Of a DNA stretch of 14,503 nt, positions 1 through 6,518 are shown in pieces (positions within the stretch are counted from its first letter, which is position 1; every line of letters starts with the position of its first letter). The notes beneath the pieces were generated by a model, which made no database searches, was not told the origin of the DNA, and worked only from the letters and a program-made list of their open reading frames with translations. Location: positions 1-14,503 of the forward strand of contig USDH01000026.1 in the NCBI GenBank assembly GCA_900553415.1, read 5' to 3'. The DNA is from an uncultured Collinsella sp. Lineage in GTDB: Bacteria > Actinomycetota > Coriobacteriia > Coriobacteriales > Coriobacteriaceae. A program made the position numbers and the translations under genes.

Positions 1-27
1 CAAATGCGGCCCGCGCAGCGTCGAGCC

Positions 28-54
28 GTTACGCGGTTCGTAGAACCGCGTAAC
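28..54. repeat. Perfect 12-bp hairpin just after lysS
   Basis: Arms at 28-39 and 43-54 are exact reverse complements around a 3-base loop. The hairpin starts 3 bases beyond the lysS stop codon. On the lysS strand no U-run follows it (the next bases are GGCTCG), so it does not look like a standard intrinsic terminator. It could be an RNA 3'-end stabiliser, a Rho-linked or U-less terminator, or a protein site. The function is not determined; the structure itself is certain. Confidence 0.6.
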
Positions 55-57
55 TAG

Positions 58-2022
58 TTAGTACATCTTTGCGCCGGCAGGGATGGAAGCGTCGAGCTGA
101 ATCAGGTTGAGGCGCTCCTCGCCCTCTTCCTCGTGGATGGCACTGATGAGCATGCCGCAGCTGGGGATGCCCATCATCTTGCGCGGAGGCAGATTGGTGA
201 TGGCGAGCAGGGTCTTGCCGACCAGGTCCTCGGGCTCATAGTATTCATGGATGCCGGAGAGGATGGTGCGGTCGGTGCCGGTGCCGTCATCGAGCGTAAA
301 GTTCAGCAGCTTCTTGGACTTCTTGACGGCCTCGCATGCCTTGACCTTCACAGCGCGGAAATCGCTCTTGGAGAAGGTATCAAAGTCGACGAACTCCTCA
401 AACAGCGGCTCAACGGCGATCTTGGAGTAATCGAGCGTGGGCTTAAGCGACTTAACGAACGGGCTCGCGGCGTTGCCGGCCTCGGCAGCCTTGGCGGCAG
501 CGGCACCGGACTGGAAACCCTTCTCGGGCTTCATGTGCGGGAACAGCAGCACGTCGCGGATGGAAGCCTGGTTGGTGAGCAGCATGACCACGCGGTCGAT
601 ACCAATGCCAATGCCGCCCGCGGGAGGCATACCGTACTCGAGGGCGCGCACGTAGTCCTCGTCATACTCCATGGCCTCGTCGTCGCCGCCGGCCTTCTCG
701 GCCATCTGGGCAGCAAAGCGCTCAGCCTGGTCGACCGGGTCGTTGAGCTCGGAGAACGCGTTGGCGTACTCGTGACCGGCAATAACCAGCTCAAAGCGGT
801 GCGTCAGGCGCGGGTCGTCCTCAAAGCGCTTGGCAAGCGGGCTGACCTCGATGGGGTAATCGCACACGAACGTGGGGTTGACGATGGTGTCCTCGCCCAG
901 CTCATCGTAAATCTCGGCGATAATCTTGCCGGCGGTCCACTCGGGCTTAATCTCCAGGCCCTTCTCGCGCGCGGCGGCAGCAAGCTCCTCGACCGGCGTG
1001 TCAATGGTGACCTGCTTGCCGAGCACGTCGGAGACGATGTCGGTCATGGGACGGCTGGCCCACTCACCAGAAAGGTCGATGGTCTGGCCCTGGTACTCGA
1101 TGACCTCGGGGTTGCCGATGGCCTTGTTGGCAGCCTTAATGACACCCTGGGCGAGCGCCTTCATGCCCTCGAGGTCGGAGAAGGCACGGTAGGCCTCCAT
1201 CGTGGTGAACTCGGGGTTGTGGGTAAGGTCCATGCCCTCGTTACGGAAGATGCGGCCGATCTCGAACACGCGCTCAAAACCACCGACGATGCAGCGCTTG
1301 AGGTGCAGCTCGGTGGCAATACGCAGGTAGCACTCCTGATCGAGCGCGTTAAAGTGCGTGATGAACGGCTTGGCCGTGGCACCACCCTGGATGGTCTGCA
1401 AGATGGGGGTCTCAACCTCCATGTAGCCGTCGGACTCCATAAAGCGACGGAAGGTGGAGAGAATCTGCGAACGCTTACGGAAGGTCTCGCGAACGTCGTC
1501 GTTGGCGATCAGGTCGACATAGCGCTGGCGATAGCGGGTCTCCTTGTCGGAAAGACCGTGGAACTTCTCGGGCAGCGGACGAACGGCCTTGGCAAGCAGG
1601 GTCGCGCTCTTAGGGGCAACGGAAAGCTGGCCACGCTGGGTGCGCACGACCACGCCGGTCACACCCAGGATGTCGCCCAGGTCGAGGGCCTTGAGCGTAC
1701 TCCAGGCAGCCTCGTCCATGTCGTTGATGCGGCAGAACAGCTGAATCTCGGCAGTCGCATCGCGCACGACGATGAACATGATCTTGCCCTGACCGCGCTT
1801 GGCGACCACACGGCCGGCGATCTTCACGACGTCCTCGGTGTCCTCGCCATCGGCAAGCTCGGCGTACTTAGCCTCGATATCGGCAACGTAGTCCTCAAGC
1901 TCAGAGTGCTCGGGATAGGGGTTCTGGCCCGCCTCGAACAGGGCGGCGCGCTTGGCCAGGCGGGTGGCGCGCTCGTCGTTGAGCGTCGATGCCTGATCGG
2001 CGGCGTTCTGGTTCTCTGCCAT
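58..2022 (-). CDS. lysS: Lysyl-tRNA synthetase (class II) with C-terminal tRNA-binding domain
   Basis: Charges tRNA-Lys with lysine using ATP in the cytoplasm. The 654 residues comprise an N-terminal anticodon-binding OB fold (about 64-145) and a class II catalytic core. Motif 2 is at about 259-278 (FRNEGMDLTHNPEFTTMEAY) and motif 3 at about 464-482 (GMPPAGGIGIGIDR). The usual bacterial enzyme ends near residue 500. Here an Ala-rich linker (about 503-520) leads to a second OB fold at about 547-654 that resembles the C-terminal Trbp111/EMAP-II-type domain of MetRS (KKLLNFTLDDG, SGIHEYY, LPPRKMMGIPSCGML). The ATG start is supported by GAGGAG 8 bases upstream. It lies 79 bases downstream of greA, and a terminator-like hairpin sits directly before its ribosome binding site, so expression may depend on read-through or on attenuation. 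Confidence 0.95.
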   Translation of the reverse strand: MAENQNAADQASTLNDERATRLAKRAALFEAGQNPYPEHSELEDYVADIEAKYAELADGEDTEDVVKIAGRVVAKRGQGKIMFIVVRDATAEIQLFCRINDMDEAAWSTLKALDLGDILGVTGVVVRTQRGQLSVAPKSATLLAKAVRPLPEKFHGLSDKETRYRQRYVDLIANDDVRETFRKRSQILSTFRRFMESDGYMEVETPILQTIQGGATAKPFITHFNALDQECYLRIATELHLKRCIVGGFERVFEIGRIFRNEGMDLTHNPEFTTMEAYRAFSDLEGMKALAQGVIKAANKAIGNPEVIEYQGQTIDLSGEWASRPMTDIVSDVLGKQVTIDTPVEELAAAAREKGLEIKPEWTAGKIIAEIYDELGEDTIVNPTFVCDYPIEVSPLAKRFEDDPRLTHRFELVIAGHEYANAFSELNDPVDQAERFAAQMAEKAGGDDEAMEYDEDYVRALEYGMPPAGGIGIGIDRVVMLLTNQASIRDVLLFPHMKPEKGFQSGAAAAKAAEAGNAASPFVKSLKPTLDYSKIAVEPLFEEFVDFDTFSKSDFRAVKVKACEAVKKSKKLLNFTLDDGTGTDRTILSGIHEYYEPEDLVGKTLLAITNLPPRKMMGIPSCGMLISAIHEEEGEERLNLIQLDASIPAGAKMY

Positions 2023-2040
2023 AAGTTAGCTCCTCAAACT

Positions 2041-2073
2041 AAAACGCTCCCCAGGATTCGGTCCCAGGGAGCG
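2041..2073 (-). terminator. Terminator-like hairpin between greA and lysS
   Basis: The arms 2062-2073 and 2045-2056 form a 12-bp stem on the minus strand (ten Watson-Crick and two G-U pairs) with a 5-base loop. UUUU (2044-2041) follows. It lies only about 20 bases before the lysS start and abuts its ribosome binding site. It can therefore act as a greA terminator, as a lysS leader attenuator, or as both. Confidence 0.65.
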
Positions 2074-2075
2074 AA

Positions 2076-2104
2076 AACATACCTTTACGCGGGACCGTGG
2101 TCTA
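2076..2104 (-). promoter_or_regulatory. Weak candidate lysS promoter
   Basis: TAGACC (2099-2104) and TATGTT (2076-2081) are separated by 17 bases, each matching 4 of 6 consensus positions. The -35 overlaps the greA stop codon. Initiation here would place the terminator-like hairpin at the 5' end of the lysS message. The match is poor, and read-through from greA is the alternative. Confidence 0.25.
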
Positions 2105-2572
2105 GCGTGCGATCTTGGCGATGGTGTAGACGCGAGTCTTGCCGGAAGGCGTAACGACCTCGACGGAGTCGCCCTCGCCGTGACCGATGATGGCGTGACC
2201 GACCGGAGACTCGTTGGAAATCTTGTGCTCGAGCGAGTTGGTCTCGGTGGTACCAACGAGCGTGACTTCCATGACCTCACCGTTGGGATCGATCAGAGAA
2301 ACGGTGGAACCGATGGAGACGGTCAGATCGCCCGTGGTGGCAGCAACCTGAGCGTTGGCGAGGATGGCCTGGATCTCGGCAATACGAGCGACGTTCTGGG
2401 CCTGCTTGTCCTTGGCGGCGTCGTACTCGGAGTTCTCCGAAAGGTCGCCGAACGCGCGGGCTTCCTTGATGTCCTCGACGATCTCCTTGGCGTAATCGCC
2501 CTCACGCCAAGCGAGCTCCTCGACGAGCTTCTGGCGGCCCTCAGCGGTCAGTACGATCTGGCTTGCGTCCAT
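2102..2572 (-). CDS. greA: Transcription elongation factor GreA
   Basis: GreA enters the secondary channel of RNA polymerase and stimulates cleavage of the backtracked transcript, rescuing stalled complexes. The 156 residues match the family length. The N-terminal coiled coil carries the conserved tip GDLSENSEYDAA (42-53) with the acidic residues that coordinate catalytic Mg. The C-terminal FKBP-like domain has SPVGHAIIGHGEGD (122-135). ATG is preceded by GGGGAG at normal spacing. The gene lies downstream of the tatA terminator, so it needs its own promoter. A perfect -35 hexamer TTGACA is visible at 2608-2613 (minus strand), but I see no convincing -10 at the right distance. Adjacency of greA and lysS is common in Gram-positive genomes. 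Confidence 0.96.
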   Translation of the reverse strand: MDASQIVLTAEGRQKLVEELAWREGDYAKEIVEDIKEARAFGDLSENSEYDAAKDKQAQNVARIAEIQAILANAQVAATTGDLTVSIGSTVSLIDPNGEVMEVTLVGTTETNSLEHKISNESPVGHAIIGHGEGDSVEVVTPSGKTRVYTIAKIAR

Positions 2573-2620
2573 ACGGATATCTCCCCAACTATGATGTAAC
2601 GATCAACTGTCAACAAAACG

Positions 2621-2653
2621 AAAAAGACCGGCTAGCCTGCGGGCAAGCCGGTC
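2621..2653 (-). terminator. Intrinsic terminator of tatA
   Basis: GACCGGCT (2626-2633) and AGCCGGTC (2646-2653) are perfect arms. The stem extends by 3 further pairs (2635-2637 with 2642-2644) across an A-A mismatch and closes on a 4-base loop. On the minus strand UUUUU (2625-2621) and a second U-rich stretch follow. Confidence 0.88.
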
Positions 2654-2678
2654 AGGTGCTCACCCCAAAGGGATGGGA

Positions 2679-2954
2679 CTACTCTGCGTCCGCGTCGCTG
2701 TCCTCTGCCTGCTTCTTCTTGGCAGCAGCGAGCTTGGCCTCGAGCTCAGCGATCTCCTTGTCCTCCTCGGACTGCTCGACCACGACCTCCTCGGCCTGCT
2801 TGGTCTCGGCCTTATCGTCGCCCTCCATACCCTCGCGGATATTCTTGACGGTAGAGCCGAGGGACTTGCCGAGCTTCGGCAGGTTCTTGGGCCCGAAGAT
2901 AATCAGGACAACGACGAGAATAATGATGAGCTCAGGAGCCCTCAGTCCAAACAT
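2679..2954 (-). CDS. tatA: Twin-arginine translocase subunit TatA
   Basis: Pore-forming membrane subunit of the Tat pathway, which exports folded proteins carrying twin-arginine signals. The 91 residues show the family layout: a short N-terminus, one membrane helix (about 5-19, rich in Ile, Leu and Val), the FGP hinge (20-22), an amphipathic helix with NLPKLGKSLGSTVKNIREG (24-42), and an acidic and lysine-rich charged tail (46-91) with coiled-coil character. The reading frame stays open upstream into the tRNA-Pro gene. The ATG at 2954 is chosen because GGAGG lies 5 bases before it and homology begins there. The gene is monocistronic, with its own promoter and terminator. No tatC or tatB is in the window. 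A TatB role is less likely given the short tail and hinge sequence. Confidence 0.93.
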   Translation of the reverse strand: MFGLRAPELIIILVVVLIIFGPKNLPKLGKSLGSTVKNIREGMEGDDKAETKQAEEVVVEQSEEDKEIAELEAKLAAAKKKQAEDSDADAE

Positions 2955-2990
2955 GTAGACCTCCACAATACAGCGAGACAAGCTCGAATG

Positions 2991-3019
2991 AGTATACCGC
3001 GGGTATCGCGGTATCACAA
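2991..3019 (-). promoter_or_regulatory. tatA promoter
   Basis: TTGTGA (3014-3019) and TATACT (2991-2996) are separated by exactly 17 bases on the minus strand, placing the start about 30 bases before the tatA ATG. It lies just downstream of the tRNA-Pro terminator, which isolates tatA from upstream transcription. Confidence 0.75.
2994..3014. promoter_or_regulatory. Operator-like palindrome in tatA promoter spacer
   Basis: ATACCGCG (2994-3001) and CGCGGTAT (3007-3014) are perfect inverted arms around GGTAT (3002-3006). They fill the space between the -35 and -10 boxes, touching both. A second, overlapping dyad is ATACC/GGTAT (2994-2998 and 3002-3006). The placement is classical for a dimeric repressor or a MerR-like activator site. 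The regulator is unknown. Confidence 0.5.
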
Positions 3020-3027
3020 CAATAGCT

Positions 3028-3055
3028 AAAAAAAGGGACCGCAAGAAGCGGTCCC
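3028..3055 (-). terminator. Intrinsic terminator of tRNA-Pro
   Basis: GGGACCGC (3035-3042) and GCGGTCCC (3048-3055) are perfect 8-bp arms around a 5-base loop. Seven U follow on the minus strand (3034-3028). The hairpin begins about 12 bases after the tRNA CCA end. Confidence 0.92.
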
Positions 3056-3066
3056 TCCTCATGCTC

Positions 3067-3143
3067 TGGTCGGGTTGACTGGATTTGAACCAGCGACCCC
3101 TGCGTCCCGAACGCAGTGCTCTACCAAACTGAGCCACAACCCG
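3067..3143 (-). tRNA. tRNA-Pro(CGG)
   Basis: A full cloverleaf of 77 bases with encoded CCA. The acceptor CGGGTTG pairs with CAACCCG and has the C1-G72 pair typical of bacterial tRNA-Pro. The D stem is GCTC/GAGC. The anticodon stem CTGCG/CGCAG holds loop TTCGGGA, with anticodon CGG at 3107-3109 on the complementary strand. The T arm is CTGG-TTCAAAT-CCAG. It reads CCG proline codons. It lies between ispE and tatA with its own terminator. Confidence 0.96.
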
Positions 3144-3151
3144 TTAGCTCG

Positions 3152-3157
3152 ACTATA
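3152..3157 (-). promoter_or_regulatory. Possible -10 box for tRNA-Pro
   Basis: TATAGT lies 8 bases before the mature tRNA 5' end on the minus strand, so transcription would begin just upstream of the tRNA. No good -35 hexamer is seen, and read-through from ispE is possible. Confidence 0.35.
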
Positions 3158-3192
3158 GTAACAAAGATTTCCGTCGCGTGCTAGAGAAATTT

Positions 3193-4089
3193 TTACTTCT
3201 TTGGCACTTCGACGCGAACCGTGTTGGGAATGAGCTCCGTCGCGCAGGACCACCAGCCGTTTTGCTGGGCAGCCTCGGCAAGCCTTTCGGCCATGTCGGC
3301 GGTGTCGCAAATGGCAAACGAGCAGGCACCCGATCCGCACACATCTACAGCAACGGTGCCGTCCTGTTTACGCAGCCAATCGAGAACCGTTTGAATCTGC
3401 GGCTCCATCTGTGCGGAAATGACACCCAGGTTGTTATGGATGAGCGCATATGCCGTCTCGGCATCACCAGCACGCAAGGCAGAAGCTATCGCCCCGGGCT
3501 TGTCCGCAGGCACCGGGGCCTCGTCAAAACGTCGATAGGCTTCAATTGTTGAAACGCTTGCCTCGCGCGGCTTGACCAGCACGACGGGTGTCGCGGGTAG
3601 TGCGGGATACTCGGTTGCCAGCACGTCTCCCCCACCTACGTAGAATGCAGGGCTCGCGTGCAAAAAGAACGGGACGTCAGCACCAATGCCCCGCGCAATG
3701 TCGTCGAGCGCTGGGTCGGTGCGATCAATGCCCCAGAGCTCCGCCAAGGCGACAATGACCGCGGCCGCATCCGTCGAGGGGCCGCCCAAGCCGGCGCACA
3801 ATGGAATGCGCTTCTCAATCGTCACGCAGATGTTTGCCTCGCGACCATAATGATCGGCCATAGCAACCGCAGCCCGATACGCCGTATTCTTTTGCATAGG
3901 AAAGTCGGATGCCGGAACCGTCTGGACGGTCAGCGCCTGCGCCGGCGTGACCGTCACGGTATCGGAAAGACCGACGGCTGCCATCAGGGAATCGACCCTG
4001 TGGTAGCCGCGGTCATCGCGCTCGGTATGAACCCCCAGGTAGAGGTTAATCTTTGCCGGCGCGGAAAGAGTCAGGGACCGATCGGTCAC
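3193..4089 (-). CDS. ispE: 4-diphosphocytidyl-2-C-methyl-D-erythritol kinase
   Basis: GHMP-family kinase that phosphorylates CDP-methylerythritol in the MEP pathway to isopentenyl diphosphate. The 298 residues are of normal length. PAKINLYL (11-18) contains the probable catalytic Lys13. The ATP loop IPLCAGLGGPSTDAAA is at 95-110. GADVPFF (136-142) contains the probable catalytic Asp138. The C-terminal GHMP motif is CGSGACSF (251-258). The start is GTG, 2 bases after the veg stop, with its ribosome binding site GAGGAG inside the end of veg, so translation is likely coupled. Known in Bacillus subtilis: veg lies close upstream of ispE, so the pairing is conserved over a long distance. Confidence 0.95.
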   Translation of the reverse strand: MTDRSLTLSAPAKINLYLGVHTERDDRGYHRVDSLMAAVGLSDTVTVTPAQALTVQTVPASDFPMQKNTAYRAAVAMADHYGREANICVTIEKRIPLCAGLGGPSTDAAAVIVALAELWGIDRTDPALDDIARGIGADVPFFLHASPAFYVGGGDVLATEYPALPATPVVLVKPREASVSTIEAYRRFDEAPVPADKPGAIASALRAGDAETAYALIHNNLGVISAQMEPQIQTVLDWLRKQDGTVAVDVCGSGACSFAICDTADMAERLAEAAQQNGWWSCATELIPNTVRVEVPKK

Positions 4090-4091
4090 CG

Positions 4092-4388
4092 TTAATGCTC
4101 CTCGAGCTGATTGCCGAGCGGGGTAAAGATGTGCTCGCCGCTCTCGGGGTCGAACAGCTCGACCTGACCGGTGAGGACATCGATATACTGGTAGGACTGA
4201 CGCGACTTGCGGCCACGGCGCTCGTCGACCTCGACAATGAAGACGGCGGGGTGGACGCTCTTGATGGTGCCCATGCGCTCGACGACGCGGGTGCGGCCCA
4301 TGTTGGCCTTAACCTTGACGCGATCGCCCACCATATCGGTCAGCTTCTCGTGGATGTCGTCGACGTGATTGACTTCCATCTCTTCCAT
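4092..4388 (-). CDS. veg: Veg family protein (DUF1021)
   Basis: A small basic-acidic protein of 98 residues resembling Bacillus subtilis Veg. Shared features are the N-terminal segment ending in RVKVKANMGRTRVVERMG (about 23-40), the strand AVFIVEVD (about 48-55) and SYQYIDVLTGQVELF (about 65-79). Veg has been linked to biofilm gene control in Bacillus; its biochemical role is unclear, and no function should be assumed here. The frame extends upstream to a TTG at 4412 without a ribosome binding site. The ATG at 4388 has GGAGG 8 bases upstream and is preferred. It is the first gene of a two-gene operon with ispE behind a recognisable promoter. Confidence 0.85.
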   Translation of the reverse strand: MEEMEVNHVDDIHEKLTDMVGDRVKVKANMGRTRVVERMGTIKSVHPAVFIVEVDERRGRKSRQSYQYIDVLTGQVELFDPESGEHIFTPLGNQLEEH

Positions 4389-4415
4389 GAACAGGGCCTC
4401 CAGAAGGTGCAATTC

Positions 4416-4435
4416 AAAAAGGGGATAATACCCCT
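4416..4435 (-). terminator. Small hairpin with U-run in the veg leader
   Basis: AGGGG (4420-4424) and CCCCT (4431-4435) form a 5-bp GC-rich stem with a 6-base loop, followed by UUUUU (4420-4416) on the minus strand. It lies between the veg promoter and the veg start. It may end read-through from dtd or act as a weak attenuator of veg-ispE. The stem is short. Confidence 0.4.
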
Positions 4436-4455
4436 AAGATAGACAAAACTCTAAT

Positions 4456-4485
4456 ACTATAGCACCCTGTTGTGGCCATACGCAA
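4456..4485 (-). promoter_or_regulatory. Promoter of veg-ispE
   Basis: TTGCGT (4480-4485) and TATAGT (4456-4461) are separated by 18 bases on the minus strand, giving a leader of about 60 bases before the veg ATG. The same -35 hexamer occurs at the murE promoter. Confidence 0.6.
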
Positions 4486-4502
4486 GCAGCTAATTAGGCT
4501 AC

Positions 4503-4949
4503 TTACAGATTGTCGGTATCGAGGACGATGGTGAATGGGCCGTCGTTGACGAGGTCGACTTTCATATCGGCGCCAAAGATGCCATGCGCCACGTGTTCGA
4601 CATCTTGACGAACGAGCGTCAGGAAGTACTCGTAGAGCTCGTTGGCGACATCGGGGGCGCCGGCATCCGTAAACGATGGGCGGCGGCCGTGACGGCAATC
4701 GGCGAACAGCGTGAACTGCGACACTACGAGAACCTCGCCGTCGACATCGGCAAGTGCCAGGTTGGTCTTGCCGTTCTCGTCCTCGTTGATACGCAGCCCG
4801 CGGAGCTTGCCCCACAGCTTGTCGGCCTCGGCACGCGTATCGCCATGGCCCACACCCAGCAGCACCAGGTAGCCGCGTCCAATGCGACCCACGCACTCGC
4901 CATCGACCGTCACGCCGGCGTTGAGTACGCGCTGCACCACCGCGCGCAC
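4503..4949 (-). CDS. dtd: D-aminoacyl-tRNA deacylase
   Basis: Hydrolyses D-amino acids wrongly attached to tRNA (first described for D-Tyr) and also removes glycine from tRNA-Ala, protecting translation. The 148 residues match the family. SQFTLFAD is at 77-84. NDGPFT (135-140) is the Gly-cisPro motif that reaches into the partner active site in the dimer; most members have Val where this one has Phe139. The start is GTG, preceded by GAGGAG located at the end of rdgB, and the two genes are separated by 3 bases, indicating co-transcription and coupled translation. No terminator follows directly. Confidence 0.95.
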   Translation of the reverse strand: MRAVVQRVLNAGVTVDGECVGRIGRGYLVLLGVGHGDTRAEADKLWGKLRGLRINEDENGKTNLALADVDGEVLVVSQFTLFADCRHGRRPSFTDAGAPDVANELYEYFLTLVRQDVEHVAHGIFGADMKVDLVNDGPFTIVLDTDNL

Positions 4950-4952
4950 GGC

Positions 4953-5594
4953 CTACTCCTCGCCCGTCAGTTTGGCGGACAGGTGCTCGAGCGCGTGGAA
5001 TCGATGGCTGATGGCGTTCTTCTCGTCCGCCGTGAGCTCGGCCATGGTCTTGCCCGGCGTGTCGACCGGCAGGAACAGCGGGTCGTAGCCAAAGCCGTGA
5101 TCGCCGCGGCCCTCGTGCGCGATAGCGCCCTCGCAGGCGCCCTCACCATAGGTGACTAAACCGTCCGTGTCGATGAGCGCAACGACGCTCATAAAGCGCG
5201 CGGTGCGATCCTCGTCCGCCACACCTTCCAGGTTAACGAGCAGCTTGGCGTTGTTGGCGGCATCGTCGCCGTGAACGCCCGCATAGCGCGCGCTATACAC
5301 GCCCGGCTCGCCGCCCAGCGCGTCGACGACCAGGCCGGAATCGTCGGCGATGGCCATAAGGCCCGTCTCCTCGACCGCAGCCTGCGCCTTGATGATGGCG
5401 TTCTCCAAAAACGTCGTGCCGTTTTCCTCGGGATCGTCAAAATCACCCAGCTGGCCGAGCGCCACAAAGCGCACCTCGGGCATGACCTTGCCCAAAATGG
5501 CCTCGATCTCGGTGAGCTTGTGGGCGTTGCCCGTTGCCACGACGATGGTCGCCGCCGGGTCAAGGGTGTCGATGTCGATCTTTTCAAGTGCCAC
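4953..5594 (-). CDS. rdgB: XTP/dITP pyrophosphatase (RdgB/HAM1 family)
   Basis: Hydrolyses non-canonical purine nucleotides (XTP, ITP, dITP) to monophosphates, preventing their entry into DNA and RNA. The 213 residues include TGNAHK (21-26), ADDSGL (83-88), GFGYDPLF (167-174) and KNAISHR (192-198), the family's substrate and metal-binding motifs. There is a short acidic N-terminal extension before the first strand. The GTG start has AAGGAG 7 bases upstream. It directly precedes dtd. Known: the order glutamate racemase, rph, rdgB homologue is also seen in Bacillus subtilis (racE-gerM-rph-ysnA), although here a terminator separates rph from rdgB. I see no clear promoter in 5595-5700. Confidence 0.95.
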   Translation of the reverse strand: MALEKIDIDTLDPAATIVVATGNAHKLTEIEAILGKVMPEVRFVALGQLGDFDDPEENGTTFLENAIIKAQAAVEETGLMAIADDSGLVVDALGGEPGVYSARYAGVHGDDAANNAKLLVNLEGVADEDRTARFMSVVALIDTDGLVTYGEGACEGAIAHEGRGDHGFGYDPLFLPVDTPGKTMAELTADEKNAISHRFHALEHLSAKLTGEE

Positions 5595-5700
5595 GAGTGG
5601 TCTCCTTGTCTCTATAGCAATGCCGCGCCGAGGGCGACGAGGGCCTCTGCCTCTCCCCTCTCAATCAACGACAGTCTTGTGTCTAGACGTCTCCGCAGAT

Positions 5701-5740
5701 AAAAACCTACCAAAATAAACCTGTCCCTTTTTGGCAGGTT
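5701..5740 (-). terminator. Intrinsic terminator after rph
   Basis: On the minus strand a 12-bp stem (5729-5740 with 5704-5715, one G-U pair) with a 13-base loop begins in the rph stop codon and is followed by UUUUU (5705-5701, the last bases of the arm running into the tract). It should end the murE-to-rph operon. Confidence 0.8.
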
Positions 5741-6464
5741 AGGCGAGGGCTTGGCGCTGGAGCTCGATGAGCTCGGCGATACCCTTGTCGCCCAGGTCGA
5801 GCAGGGCGTTGAGGCGCTTACGGTCAAAGGGCGCCTGCTCGCCAGTGCCCTGGAGCTCGATCATCTCACCGGTGTCGGTGGCGACGAGGTTCATGTCGAC
5901 TTCGGCATGGCTGTCCTCGGAATAATCGAGGTCAAGCAGCGTATTGCCGTCGACAACGCCCATGGAGATTGCAGCCACCTGGCCGGTAAGCGGGATGCGC
6001 TCGATCTTGCCCGCCTCGACCCACATGGCGAGGGCGTCGTGCAGCGCCACCCAGGCGCCGGTGATGCTCGCTGTACGCGTGCCGCCATCGGCCTGAATCA
6101 CATCGCAGTCGACGGTGACGGTGTACTCGCCGAGTGCCTTCATGTTGACGACGGTACGCAGGCTGCGGCCAATGAGGTGCTCGATCTCCATGGAGCGACC
6201 CTTGCGGTTGGCGTGCTCGCGCTTGCAGCGCTTGCCGGTCGACGCCGGCAGCATGGCGTATTCCGCGGTCACCCAGCCGACCTTAGCTCCCTTTCGCCAG
6301 CCCGGCACGCCCTCCTCGATAGTGGCGGCGCACAGCACGCGCGTGTCGCCGAACTCGGCCAAACACGAGCCGTGGGCGTGCTTCATGACGCCACGGGTGA
6401 GCTTAACGGGGCGCAACTCGTTGGCGGCGCGACCGTTGACGCGGTTGACCTGCATGTACTCCAT
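5739..6464 (-). CDS. rph: Ribonuclease PH
   Basis: Phosphate-dependent 3'-to-5' exoribonuclease that trims tRNA 3' ends; works as a hexamer of dimers. The 241 residues are of normal length. Conserved stretches are NGRAANELRPV (10-20), GWVTAEYAMLP (63-73), GRSMEIEHLIGRSLR (89-103), DCDVIQADGGTRTASITG (119-136). Arg90 and Gly128-Thr129-Arg130 correspond to the phosphate-binding residues known in the Escherichia coli enzyme. The ATG at 6464 has AAAGGA 7 bases upstream; a second ATG three codons later is possible. It is 54 bases downstream of murI. Confidence 0.96.
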   Translation of the reverse strand: MEYMQVNRVNGRAANELRPVKLTRGVMKHAHGSCLAEFGDTRVLCAATIEEGVPGWRKGAKVGWVTAEYAMLPASTGKRCKREHANRKGRSMEIEHLIGRSLRTVVNMKALGEYTVTVDCDVIQADGGTRTASITGAWVALHDALAMWVEAGKIERIPLTGQVAAISMGVVDGNTLLDLDYSEDSHAEVDMNLVATDTGEMIELQGTGEQAPFDRKRLNALLDLGDKGIAELIELQRQALA

Positions 6465-6518
6465 AGAAATATCCTTTCGGCAAAAGATGTGGCGAAGGCT
6501 TTGGCGGCCGCCTTACAT

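Noticed and set aside
2045..2101. T-box riboswitch before lysS
   Set aside because: GGTCCCGCG on the minus strand is one base off the T-box core GGnACCGCG, but the gap from the greA stop is under 80 bases, leaving no space for a specifier stem unless it overlaps greA.
133..2154. 673-codon open frame on the plus strand
   Set aside because: It is antisense to lysS, whose motifs are unmistakable. GC-rich third positions leave the opposite frame free of stops. The translation is repetitive in Leu, Gly, Val and His with no family motifs.
2955..3137. N-terminal extension of tatA by 61 codons
   Set aside because: It would begin inside tRNA-Pro and cross that gene's terminator and the tatA promoter. 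The ATG at 2954 has a strong ribosome binding site.
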